A DNA stretch of 64,000 bases from Bolinopsis microptera. Its lineage: Eukaryota > Ctenophora > Tentaculata > Lobata > Bolinopsidae. Positions 48,258-57,269 of the stretch are shown in pieces (within the stretch, counting starts at the first letter, position 1; each line of letters starts with the position of its first letter). The translations under genes were made by a program, and so were the position numbers. The notes under the pieces were generated by a model. That model did no database searches and was not told the DNA's origin. It worked only from the letters and a program-made list of their open reading frames with translations. The stretch spans positions 12,447,675-12,511,674 of the forward strand of contig NC_087076.1 of the NCBI RefSeq assembly GCF_026151205.1. The letters are read 5' to 3'.

Positions 48258-50418
48258 GCTTCCTCCTCCTACTCTTCCTCCTCCTCCCCCTGGGTCTTCC
48301 TGATCTTCCTCAGTCCTCTTCCTCCTCCCCTCCTCAGTCCTCCTCCTACTCCTCCTCCTCGTTCTCAGTCCTCCTCCTCCTCCTGAGTCCTCCTCCTGGG
48401 TCCTCCTCCTGCACTGGGTCCTCCTCCTCCTCTTCATCCTCCTCCTCTTCCTCCTCAGTCCTCAGTCCTCCTCAGTCCTCCTCATCCTTCTCCTCAGTCC
48501 TCCATCCTCTTCCTCAGTCCTCCCCCAGTCCCCCTCCTCCTCCTCCTATTCAGTCCTCCCCCTCCTCCTTCTCAGTCCTCCTCAGTCCTCCTCCTCCTCC
48601 TCCTCCTCCTCTTCCCTCTCAGTCATCCTCCTCAGCCATCCTCCTCAGTCCTCCTCAGTCCTCCTCAGTCCTCCTCCTCAGTCCTCCTCCTCCTGGGTCC
48701 TCCTCCTCCTCTTCATCCTCCTCCTCTTCCTCCTCGGTCCTCAGTCCTCCTCCTCCTGGGTCCTCCTCCTCATCCTTCTCATCAGTCCTCCTCCTCCCCA
48801 GTCCTCTCCCAGTCCCCCTCATTCTCCTCCTCCTATTCAGTCCTCCTCCTCCTCCTCCTCCTCAGTCCTCCTTCTCATTTCTCCTAAGTCCTCCTCCTGA
48901 GTCCTCCTCCTCTTCCTTCTAAGTCCTCCTCCTGAGTCCTCCTCCTCCTCCCTCTCAGTCATCCTCCTCAGTCATCCTCCTCAGTCATCCTCCTCAGCGA
49001 TCCTCCCCAGCCATCCTCCTCAGCCATCCTCCTCAGTACTCCTCAGTCCTCCTCCTTCTCAGTCATCGTCAGTCCTCCTCCTCAGTCCTCCTCAGTCCTC
49101 CTTCTCCTCCTGGGTCCTCCTCCTCCTCCTCCTGGGTCTTCCTGATCCTCCCCAGTCCTCTTCCTCCTCCCCTCCTCAGTCCTCCTCCTACTCTTCCTCC
49201 TCGTCCTCAGTCCTCCTCATCAGTCATCAACAGTTCTCCTCCTCCCCAGTCCTCCTTCTCCTCCTGGGGCCTTTTCCTGGGTCCTCCTCCTGGGTCCTCC
49301 TCCTCCTCCTCCTCCTGGGTCCTCCTGGGTCTTCCTGATCCTCCCCAGTCCTCTTCCTCCTCCCCTCCTCAGTCCTCCTCCTACTCTTCCTCCTCGTCCT
49401 CACTCCTCAGTCCTCCTCATCAGTCCTCAACAGTTCTCCTCCTCCCCAGTCCTCCTCCTCCTGGGGCCTTTTCCTGGGTCCTCCTCCTGGGTCCTCCTCC
49501 TCCTCCTCCTGGGTCCTCCTGGGTCTTCCTGATCCTCCCCAGTCCTCTTCCTCCTCCCCTCCTCAGTCCTCCTCCTACTCTTCCTCCTCCTCCTCAGTCC
49601 TCCTCATCAGTCCTCAACAGTTCTCCTCCTCCCCAGTCCTCCTCCTCCTCCTGGGGCCTTTTCCTGGGTCCCCTTCCTGGGTCCTCCTCCTCCTGGGTCC
49701 TCCTTCTCCTCCTCAGTCCTTCTCCTCCTCCTCCTCAGTCCTCTTCCTCCTCTTCCTCCTCCTCCTCCCTCTCAGTCATCCTCCTCAGCCATCCTCCTCA
49801 GTCCTCCTCCTTCTCAGTCCTCCTCCTGAGTCCTCCTCCTCCTGAGTCATCCTCCTCAGTCCTCTTCCTCCTCCCCTCCTCAGTCCTCCTCCTACTCCTC
49901 CTCCTCGTCCTCAGTCCTCCTCCTCCTCCTGAGTCCTCCTCCTGGGTCCTCCTCCTGCACTAGGTCCTCCTCCTCCTCTTCATCCTCCTCCTCAGTCCTC
50001 AGTCCTCCTCAGTCCTCATCCTTCTCCTCAGTCCTCCATCCTCTTCCTCAGTCCTGGGTCTTCCTGATCCTTCTTCCTCCTCCCCTCCTCAGTCCTCCTC
50101 CTACTCCTCCTCCTCGTCCTCAGTCCTCCTCCTCCTCCTGAGTCCTCCTCCTGGGTCCTCCTCCTGCACTGGGTCCTCCTCCTCCTCTTCATCCTCCTCC
50201 TCTTCCTCCTCAGTCCTCAGTCCTTCTCAGTCCTCATCCTTCTCCTCAGTCCTCCATCCTCTTCCTCAGTCCTGGGTCTTCCTGATCCTTCTCCTCCTCC
50301 TCAGTCATCCTCCTCAGTCATCCTCCTCAGTCATCCTCCTCAGCCATCCTCCTCAGCCATCCTTCTTAGCCATCCTCCTCAGTACTCTTCAGTACTCTTC
50401 AGTACTCTTCAGTCCTCA
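48258..50418. repeat. 2.2-kb polypyrimidine (TCC-rich) satellite
   Basis: Almost only C and T on the plus strand, with units such as TCCTCCTCAGTCC, TCCTCCTGGGTCC and TCCTCATCAGTCC. Blocks of about 200 bp recur (GGGTCTTCCTGATCCTCCCC at about 49133, 49328 and 49522), indicating higher-order amplification. The complementary strand is G-rich (GGAGGAGGA), so triplex (H-DNA) or G-quadruplex formation is plausible. The serine/proline-rich frame at 48137-48922 is a by-product. Confidence 0.95.
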
Positions 50419-50590
50419 AAATGTTTGTCCGCTAATGTCCACCAATGTCCGCTAATGTCCACCAATGTCCATCCAAGTCCGCCAATGTCCGTCCGGGTCC
50501 GCCAATGTCCGTCCGAGTCCGCCAATGTCCGTCCGAGTCCGCCAATGTCCGTCCGAGTCCGCCAATGTCCGTCCGTGTCCGCCAATGTCC
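50419..50590. repeat. 20-bp tandem repeat GTCCGCCAATGTCCGTCCGA
   Basis: About eight imperfect copies at the right end of the satellite element. It is complementary in character to the GGACATAGGCGGACATAG array at about 48027-48110, so the two could pair. Confidence 0.93.
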
Positions 50591-50668
50591 CAAAAAACAC
50601 GTCCGTTGTCTCATAGAATCCAAAAAGGACAGGACATAGGCGGACATAGACGGACATGACACCCCCCC

Positions 50669-50757
50669 TATATCTCATTAATTAGTTTATATATCTCATT
50701 AATTAGTTTATATATCTCATTAATTAGTTTATATATCTCATTAATTAGTTTATATAT
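50669..50757. repeat. 21-bp A+T repeat TATATCTCATTAATTAGTTTA
   Basis: Four copies here and two more at 47926-47970, immediately left of the satellite element. The element appears to have inserted into one original array. Confidence 0.92.
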
Positions 50758-50822
50758 TGTAATATTCTATCAAGATAAAGTGGACGATAAAACAGTCTAA
50801 TCCAGAAAGTATCAGCTTGACA

Positions 50823-51837
50823 ATGGATGCTGATACAGTTGCCTGTCAAAAGATCATAAACGCTGAAACTCCTTTCGAATGTTTTGAATTACCCACTGAA
50901 GAAGTGGACCCAGAGTTAGTAAGGAGCCTTTATCTGAAGATAGCTGTTAGAATTCATCCTGATAAGAACAAATCTGATCTTGCCACACAAGCTTTCCAGG
51001 TATACAGTTGGTGTTCAATTTGGTGTTCAATTTGGTGTTCAATTTAGTGTTAAACAAGACAAAAACACGTTTCTTTCTTAACAATGCGCCTACATCTACT
51101 AGTTGTAAACCTAGGTATATTTCAGCGCTAAAGTATAAATATATAATATAAAGAATACTAGAATAACAGTCCATGAACCCTCCTAGATCCTATCCGAATC
51201 GTTTGAAGAACTTCACGACGAGTACAAACAAACCCAGCTACTCCGCAAGACTTCCCAATCCATCCACCCCCACCAGAAACACACTCGTCGCAAGAGAAAA
51301 AAGAGAAAACCCCAGGATATAGCTGATCTAGTGCACCAAACTGATAAGTGGTACACTAAAGACTGGAAGGATGTGGAGGAGGAGATAAGTAGAATGACTA
51401 ATGAGTTTAAGGAACATCTGGCTCGCAAACAGGAGAAACACGAGAAGCAGTTGGAGAAGAAGAGTGAGAGAAGAGAACGGAAAAATAAGAGGATAAAGAA
51501 GAATTTGAACTTTCTGTATGAGAAATATGGGATAGATCCCAGTGATTCGGACTCGGACAGTGATAAGAACACTTATAATTACGTAGCGTATGTTCCGGAG
51601 GTTCAGGCAATTGCAGATACCGTCGAGCCGACCCCTTCAGAACCAAGTTCAGAAGTAGCTTCTACTTCAGCTTCTTCAAAAGAATCAGTTTGTTGGGTGT
51701 GTCGGAGAAGCTTTCAATCTGAAGATATGTTGAAAATCCACTATGAGAAGTCAGAATTACATAGAACTAACGTGGAAAAAGCAAATAATCCGTCGCTCAG
51801 ATTTAAGAATAGTTTTTCTGAAGTTAAAGATACTTGA
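50823..51837 (+). CDS. J-domain protein with C-terminal RBM5/10-like C2H2 finger
   Basis: Two exons, 50823-50999 and 51187-51837, 275 aa. Residues about 15-70 form a J domain with the HPD motif at 45-47 (RIHPDKNK), which stimulates the ATPase of Hsp70. A Lys/Arg-rich nuclear-type stretch follows (HTRRKRKKRKPQD), then a charged helix or coiled coil (EFKEHLARKQEKHEKQLEKK), an acidic Ser/Asp run, and one C2H2 finger (Cys228, Cys231, His244, His251; CWVCRRSF, KSELHRTNVE). Its Cys-X2-Cys-X12-His-X6-His spacing and wording resemble the finger of the splicing factors RBM5/RBM10 (CLLCRRQF, SDLHKQN). DNAJC21 also pairs a J domain with zinc fingers but looks different. I do not recognise a one-to-one human orthologue. 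A 12-bp repeat (GGTGTTCAATTT, three copies) lies directly after the exon 1 donor. Confidence 0.85.
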
Positions 51838-52416
51838 ATTGATGTTTTTACTTTATACCAATTCTTTGCTGTTTCATGTACGTTTTTAACGTAGTAACTA
51901 TGTTATGGGCAGATTACTTGGCATTTTCGCAGTTTGTGGATTTTGTAAATTTTAAATGATGGCGTTGAGAATTAAGTGAATGTTTATTTTCAGAAAATCA
52001 ATGATGTTCCTACTTTACACGGGCATTATCTTTTTATGACCGTGTAATTTGTGTTATTGTGTGATATATACGAACTATGAAAGATGTTGAACTTCATTTA
52101 TACAGATAAGCGGCGAAGTTTAGCCAACATGGCTCATTGCTGCTGCATTTTGCTTGCTCAAAACCATCTAGACTGTTATCTTAAAGTTATAAAATTTAAA
52201 TTTAAAGACTTTCCTTTTAAGATACCTCACTATCTTCACGCTTACAGACTTTCCTGAAATGTTACACGTTTTCTACACTTTACCACCCTTTTTACCAACA
52301 CCCATCAGGCTAAAAAAGTAAAAAATGATCATTGATTTACTAATGTTACCAAATTAAATTGATAGATCCCGTCTCCCCATCTCCCTATCTTGCTAACTCA
52401 CACTTTTGGAAAGGTA
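51838..52416. other. spacer between J-domain gene and TAF10
   Basis: Holds the J-domain gene's 3' UTR. No other gene was seen. An AG lies 3 nt before the TAF10 ATG, but without a strong pyrimidine tract. Confidence 0.35.
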
Positions 52417-53210
52417 ATGAACCAGCCGATATCAGGAGACGAGTTATTGAACTTCTTCAAGACGCTAGACGATTACACGCCCACCCTGCCGGACTCCCTT
52501 ACAGCACACTATCTCTCTCAGGCAGGACTCCACACCTCCGATCCCAGGATTGTGAGTACCTCTGCTGCACGTGGGCGCTGTTTGCACGTGGGCGCTGTTT
52601 TATGTAGGCTTCGATGTTTGTCAGCCCCGTGAAGTAGTTTCTACTGAGCTGAGTTTCACTTTTGGTATTTCATATTATATGTTTCATCTTCCTCGATTTT
52701 ATTAATGAGCAAGATGGGCAGTGCTCACTTATATTCTCCAACAACAGGCCGAACAGTAGATCATGTTAAATTATATCTATATTTCTAACATTTCGTTTAC
52801 TTTTCCTTCGCTAAATATTTGTAACCACGGAACTTTCTTCTCAATTTCAGATAAGACTAGTGTCACTAGCAGCTCAGAAGTAACTTTCTCAATTTCAGAT
52901 AAGACTAGTGTCACTAGCAGCTCAGAAGTAACTTTCTCAATTTCAGATAAGACTAGTGTTACTAGCAGCTCAGAAGTAACTTTCTCAATTTCAGATAAGA
53001 CTAGTGTCACTAGCAGCTCAGAAGTTCATCACAGAGGTAGCTTCAGATGCTCTGACACACTCTCAAATGCGGGGTAACCCTGCTGGTGGGTCCAGTGCTT
53101 CCGGCAATAAGAAAAGTAAGGAAAAGAAGAATTGTCTGAGGATGGAGGATTTGCAGCCTGCACTGGCCGATATGGGCATTCAAGTCAAGAAACCAGCGTA
53201 TTACATGTGA
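52417..53210 (+). CDS. TAF10: TAF10, histone-fold subunit of TFIID/SAGA
   Basis: Histone-fold TAF shared by TFIID and SAGA in the nucleus. Two exons, 52417-52551 and 52995-53210, joined in phase 0 within DPRI-IRLVSLAAQKF, exactly where the human protein reads DPRIIRLISLAAQKF. 116 aa: essentially the conserved C-terminal domain (DYTPTLPDSLTAHYLSQAG, SGNKKSKEKKNCLRMEDLQPAL, ending VKKPAYYM); the long disordered N terminus of vertebrate TAF10 is absent. The intron ends in a tandem array in which the acceptor plus the first 30 nt of exon 2 occur four times. Only the last acceptor (AG at 52993-52994) leads to the full domain. Confidence 0.93.
52844..53024 (+). repeat. 48-bp repeat carrying the TAF10 exon 2 acceptor, four copies
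   Basis: Each copy holds TTCTCAATTTCAG followed by the exon 2 start ATAAGACTAGTG and CAGCTCAGAAG. Exon-side starts are at 52851, 52899, 52947 and 52995, exactly 48 bp apart. The first three continue AAG-TAA, an in-frame stop; the fourth continues AAG-TTC into the real exon. Copies differ by a single T/C change in the third. Confidence 0.97.
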
Positions 53211-53719
53211 TCTGGAGTGAAGTTTCGTGTGATTCATGTGATTTCACGTGATCTGGCCGCGATTACATTTCGTTTAGTCGTTTGTGTTGAAGAAAGCTGG
53301 AGTTGTCAATCCTGTTAAGACGGTTCAGTTTTAGAAAAACAAATCATCTGTTGTTGTTGTTACTGTACGTGACGTCTCACTGTTGCTTTGTTTAATCACT
53401 GATCAATGACAGTTCTATGTTCCCATACTAGTGTACCTCAAGTAGATTGGTATTTAGATAACAATGAGTTAATACCTGATCACTTCAAGACAGTTTTCAG
53501 CTTTTTAGTGCTTCCTGTAAAGTGGTTTGTTTGTTCTTTTTTAAGGTGGCGAGTTCGGCTTCATTTGGCCTTTTGGGTTCCTAAGGTGACACATTTTTAA
53601 TAGAAATTAAAGTTCAATTTATGATATGAAAAAAAAACTCAGTTCATTCAATTATTTCGAAAATAATTCTGTAAATTAAGATTGGTTCTATTTTATTCAA
53701 TTGGAATACTTGCTGTTTT
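53211..53719. other. spacer, no gene seen
   Basis: Contains the 3' end of the TAF10 transcript and sequence up to the MITE. The frame at 53406-53600 shows no domain. Confidence 0.35.
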
Positions 53720-53724
53720 CTCAA

Positions 53725-54151
53725 GGGCAGCTGGTCAGCCGGCACAATGTCACTCCTCTTAAACGACATTATTAGGTAATAAACGACATTATAATCTCTT
53801 AATGACAATATTACAAGATAAACGGCATTATATTCTGTTAATGACAATATTACGAGATAAACGACATTATATTCTGTTAATGACAATATTACAAGATAAA
53901 CGACATTATATTCTGTTAATGACAATATTACAAGATAAACGACATTATATTCTGTTAAAATGACAATTATATTGCAAGATAAACGACATTAATATTCTGT
54001 TAATGACAATATTACAAGATAAACGACATTTTATTCTGTTAATGACAATATTACGAGATAAACGACATTTTAATCTCTTATCAAAATTTAAACGACATTA
54101 TTGCCAAAAGCGACGATATTCGTGGGAATTGCGCCGGCTGACCAGCTGCCC
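53725..54151. mobile_element. 427-bp MITE with internal 39-bp minisatellite
   Basis: Terminal inverted repeats GGGCAGCTGGTCAGCCGGC (53725) and its complement ending at 54151 match over 24 bp with one difference. They are flanked by a 5-bp target duplication CTCAA (53720-53724 and 54152-54156). The interior is about eight copies of a 39-bp unit (TAATGACAATATTACAAGAT, then AAACGACATTATATTCTGT). There is no coding capacity. It is inserted just upstream of DENR. Confidence 0.9.
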
Positions 54152-54276
54152 CTCAACTTAAATAATGAAGATGGCTTGCAACCCTGAAATAAAACATTTC
54201 TCTCTCTAACTGAAAACAGCACTGATATATTCGATAACGTCCTTTTCAATTCCCTATAATTATGATGTTTACAAAT

Positions 54277-54354
54277 AACATTCCACTGCTAACATTCCAC
54301 TTGTTAACATTCCACTGCTAACATTCCACTGCTAACATTCCACTTGCTTGCAGT
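54277..54354 (+). repeat. 14-bp branch-point-like repeat before the DENR start
   Basis: Units of AACATTCCACTGCT start at 54277, 54291, 54306, 54320 and 54334; one is 15 bp. The junctions create TGCTAAC or TGTTAAC, which fit the metazoan branch-point consensus (yUnAy). The last unit runs directly into CACTTGCTTGCAG-T-ATG, an acceptor 1 nt before the DENR start codon. Confidence 0.85.
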
Positions 54355-55487
54355 ATGGCCGTGACAGAGTACCCAGTAAAAGTGAACTACTGCGGAGTTT
54401 GCTCCCTTCCCCCAGAGTACTGTGAACATGGGCCACTGTTTGACAGGTGCAAGGAATGGATGGAGGACAACTTACCTGATGACTTTGCCAGACTCATCCT
54501 CAATAAAACTCAGGTAACTAGGTTACAGTTACTAGGTGATACACTTTGCCAGACTCATCCTCAATAAAACTCAGGTAACTAGGTTACAGTTACTAGGTGA
54601 TACACTTTGCCAGACTCATTCTCAATAAAACTCAGGTTATTAGGAAAACACAAATAAAAACATCTTTGTGCATTTGAATGCTATTTGGGTTTTTATATAG
54701 TGGAAGGGGCCTTGATAACTTTGGACACTTTGGCCTACATTCGCAACGTACCATGCATGGCCATGGTACGTTTTTATTAGCAATTAGCATGCTATGGTAA
54801 GAGTAAGTTCGACAATCGTATTAATAACAAGAACAGCTTTAAAAATGGATTAAATCCCACTCATCCTGCTTAGGTGTGGTGCAAATGAAATTATTGTTCA
54901 ATTAACCAACAATATGAACAGTCCACCTTTTTAAAGGCCTTGTCAAACACGTTTTGCACCTTAGACGCCATCCTAAAATAACTCAAGAATATGATCGGCA
55001 AAACAGGAGAAAAAACAATTTAATTTTCTATCAGTTACACTTGCAGCCTGATTCCTGAGGTTATATATTGAAAATAGGTGTTATATATTGGGTATATTGA
55101 AAATAGGTGCTGAAAATAGTCATACTATTTCAGGAGGAGTTAGAAGCAATGTCTCTGAACAACAGTAAAAAGAAACAAACGAGAGGAGGTAAAGCTATGA
55201 AGAACATCACTAAAAAGCAAGAACTACCAAGACAGGTCATAGTGGGTCGGTCCATGAGAGCTCGGAAGAAGTACGTGACCCTGGTCAGGGGACTCAAGAC
55301 GTGCGACATGAACCTCAAGAAATGCGGCAAAGCGTTCGGTCAGAAGTTTGCGTGCGGATCGTCCGTGACGGGAGACGATGAGATCACGGTTCAGGGCGAC
55401 GTAGTGGACGAGATGATGGACTTCATTGTGGAAGAGCTGGGTATTGAGGAGGACCTAGTGGTGGACGGGGGTGATATTAAAGATTGA
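54355..55487 (+). CDS. DENR: density-regulated protein, translation reinitiation factor
   Basis: DENR pairs with MCT-1 to recycle 40S subunits and promote reinitiation after uORFs (cytosol). Two exons, 54355-54513 and 55134-55487, phase 0, 170 aa versus 198 in human. N-terminal zinc-binding region: YCGVCSLPPEYCEHGP, then CKEWMEDNLPDDF. A linker follows that is basic (NNSKKKQTRGGKAMKN), then the SUI1/eIF1-like domain from about residue 90 (RKKYVTLVRGLKTCDMNLKK, FACGSSVTGDDEITVQGD). The 3' end of exon 1 with its donor is present three times in tandem. Several genes in this window have short upstream frames (ATGGAATGA before NDUFA9, ATGCAATAA at 58300), which are the kind of target DENR acts on elsewhere. 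Confidence 0.95.
54483..54650 (+). repeat. 61-bp repeat carrying the DENR exon 1 donor, three copies
   Basis: CTTTGCCAGACTCAT starts at 54483, 54544 and 54605. Each copy holds the last 31 nt of exon 1, the donor CAG-GTAACT (CAG-GTTATT in the third) and 30 nt of intron. Reading through the first donor reaches CAA-TAA at about 54567, so use of the second donor would put a stop in the message. Confidence 0.97.
54651..55133 (+). other. rest of DENR intron 1
   Basis: Non-coding. It has a short direct repeat near its end (GGTGTTATATATTGGGTATA region, TTGAAAATAGGTG twice at about 55067 and 55098), shortly before the acceptor CATACTATTTCAG. Confidence 0.5.
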
Positions 55488-56207
55488 TCATTTGTTTTTG
55501 GGGCGTTTTGTAAAGTGGTTGTTTTGTAGTGCACAATTCGCGGGAAGGATTTGAATGGCTTGGAATTTTGTGGTCATTTAACTTATTGTAGAATAAAAGC
55601 TTGTGGAAAGAATTTTGAACAGTTGAGTGCTGAGCGAATTTGTTAGTTACGTTCGGATGTTAAGACTTCGATTTACTGAAAGTTTTTTCATGTGTCAATT
55701 GGTTTTGTTCATTTAAACTTTCGGTGAAAGTATCAGAATTATGAGAGTAAGTTTGTCTGACAAACGTTCAACAGTATCTTGAATCTTCATCTGATTTAGT
55801 TTTTTACACGCACGAGGCTGCAATATGCTTGAATAATGTACGATTTCTGTCTTTTTGTCTTGGTAAATTGAAAGTTGATAAGTAGTTTTATTATCATGAT
55901 CCGCATCATATCAGTCATATAAACAAAATAATATTTGGGATATAGTAATTTAAATTTGATAGATTTTGATTCTATTGTTGTAATTTGTCTCATTGGTAAA
56001 TATGAAGATTGCTGTTCCGTTGGAAAATTTTATTTATTATCAATGCTCGATTAGTTACTGCTACAGCTGTTTCCAATTAACAAAATTATCGTATATTCTC
56101 AGACAATACAATCTCACTTTTTGATCACCACATTAAAGTATTCTAACTGTACCGATTGCACAAAGTATCACATTCTGTACTGAACTTGACCTCTTTTCCC
56201 ATTTTAG
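55488..56207. other. spacer between DENR and C2H2 gene
   Basis: 3' UTR and spacer, no gene recognised. It ends in a strong pyrimidine tract and acceptor (CCTCTTTTCCCATTTTAG) directly abutting the next ATG. Confidence 0.45.
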
Positions 56208-57269
56208 ATGATGGACATGGAGCAGGACACCTCACCTCTGGACAACGGCGCTAAAGCAGTCCCCGATAAAGTGGTGAAAGATGAAAAGGAGGTGACGGCT
56301 GGTGAGGTTGAGAACGATCAAAACACCAACAACACCGACGAACTGGATGAAGAAAAGGAAGATGTTAAGACAGACGATAAGAGGGAAGAGGAAGAGGAGG
56401 ATGAGGAAGAGGACGAGGAATGTGTAGAAATGGAGGGAGATGATCAGCAGTACAACATGGACCAGGAAGTTGGACGCGAGATCACGCTGGATGATCTCAA
56501 GGACATGGATTACAAAACAGAGATGAACACGACGAAAGAGTACCAGCCGTATGATGAGAGCATGGTGGAGGGTGAGTCACTCGGAGAAGAGGACGATGAG
56601 GAGGACGACTTTAATGAGGAGAAGATAGGCGCCCGCACCATTAACTATACTGGACCTGAGACAGAGCAGGAAATGACAACTGATGCGCCTGGTAAAGCAG
56701 AGAAGGTCAAACCTAGCGATACGGAGAAACCTGCTCCCTACCCAACTAAAAAGAGAATCACATACAAGTGTTCTGTGTGCAAACATCGGACACTCCACAA
56801 ACCCGACATGATCAACCACATGAAGGTCCACAAGACTCCTAAGGTCACCAAGAACTACCGTTGTTCAGTTTGCAATTACAGCTCCACCGATAGAAATGTC
56901 CTGGTGAAGCACATTGCTGTCCACAACGGTGGGAAACCTTACCAGTGTAGATCCTGTAACTTCGAGACAACCCGCAGTTCCCACTTAGTAGAACACTGCA
57001 AAATCCACTCCGGTGACAAACCCCACAAATGTCCGCTGTGCGACTACAGCTCTGCACGCAAGTCCGACTTAACTCGGCACAATCGCATCCACACTGGCGA
57101 AAACCTCTACAGATGTCAGCACTGCGACTACACCACCATCCGAAACTCGGATCTTGTGAGGCACACTCGCATCCACACTGGGGAGAACCTCTTCCGCTGC
57201 AAATATTGCGACTACAAGAGTGTCCGTAACTCGGATCTCATTCGACACACTCGCACTCATACTAAGTGA
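56208..57269 (+). CDS. C2H2 zinc finger protein with acidic N terminus, 353 aa
   Basis: Uninterrupted frame. Residues 1-150 are very acidic (EEEEEDEEEDEECVEMEGDD). Six C2H2 fingers follow from about residue 187: CSVCKHRTLHKP, CSVCNYSSTDRN, CRSCNFETTRSS, CPLCDYSSARKS, CQHCDYTTIRNS and CKYCDYKSVRNS. The linkers are of the TGEKP type but read TGENLYR / TGENLFR, shared with the next gene. The last three fingers are nearly identical, with helix residues R(K/N)SDLxRH repeated, predicting recognition of a repeated short DNA motif. The ATG directly follows an AG, so the CDS has no 5' leader of its own if trans-spliced. Confidence 0.9.
   Translation: MMDMEQDTSPLDNGAKAVPDKVVKDEKEVTAGEVENDQNTNNTDELDEEKEDVKTDDKREEEEEDEEEDEECVEMEGDDQQYNMDQEVGREITLDDLKDMDYKTEMNTTKEYQPYDESMVEGESLGEEDDEEDDFNEEKIGARTINYTGPETEQEMTTDAPGKAEKVKPSDTEKPAPYPTKKRITYKCSVCKHRTLHKPDMINHMKVHKTPKVTKNYRCSVCNYSSTDRNVLVKHIAVHNGGKPYQCRSCNFETTRSSHLVEHCKIHSGDKPHKCPLCDYSSARKSDLTRHNRIHTGENLYRCQHCDYTTIRNSDLVRHTRIHTGENLFRCKYCDYKSVRNSDLIRHTRTHTK

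Larger units (their letters stand above)
47971..50668. mobile_element. 2.7-kb inverted-repeat element filled with satellite DNA
   Basis: Left end: a run of 14 G then TGTCACGTCCGTCTATGTCC. Right end: the inverted complement, GGACATAGACGGACATGACA, then 7 C. Both ends continue inward with a shared GTCTCATAGAATCCAAAAAG segment (in direct orientation) and GGACATAGGCGGACATAG units. TATATC flanks both sides (47965-47970, 50669-50674) as a possible 6-bp target duplication, although the flanks are themselves a 21-bp A+T repeat. Inside are GGACAT arrays, a 2.2-kb polypyrimidine satellite and a GTCCGCCAAT array. There is no transposase. The element separates TMEM267 from the J-domain gene. Confidence 0.75.

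Noticed and set aside
48137-48922. 261-codon serine/proline-rich open frame
   Set aside because: A by-product of the TCC-rich satellite, which lacks stops; no conserved non-repeat sequence.
50409-50678. Five overlapping frames on both strands, 63-89 codons
   Set aside because: All come from the 20-bp GTCCGCCAAT array.
52763-53077. Frame reading FSISDKTSVTSSSEVT repeats
   Set aside because: A shadow frame of the TAF10 acceptor array; the true exon is read in the frame giving LVSLAAQKF.
53644-53925. 93-codon frame with repeated LTEYNVVYLVILS
   Set aside because: The 39-bp minisatellite inside the MITE read in frame (39 is a multiple of 3).
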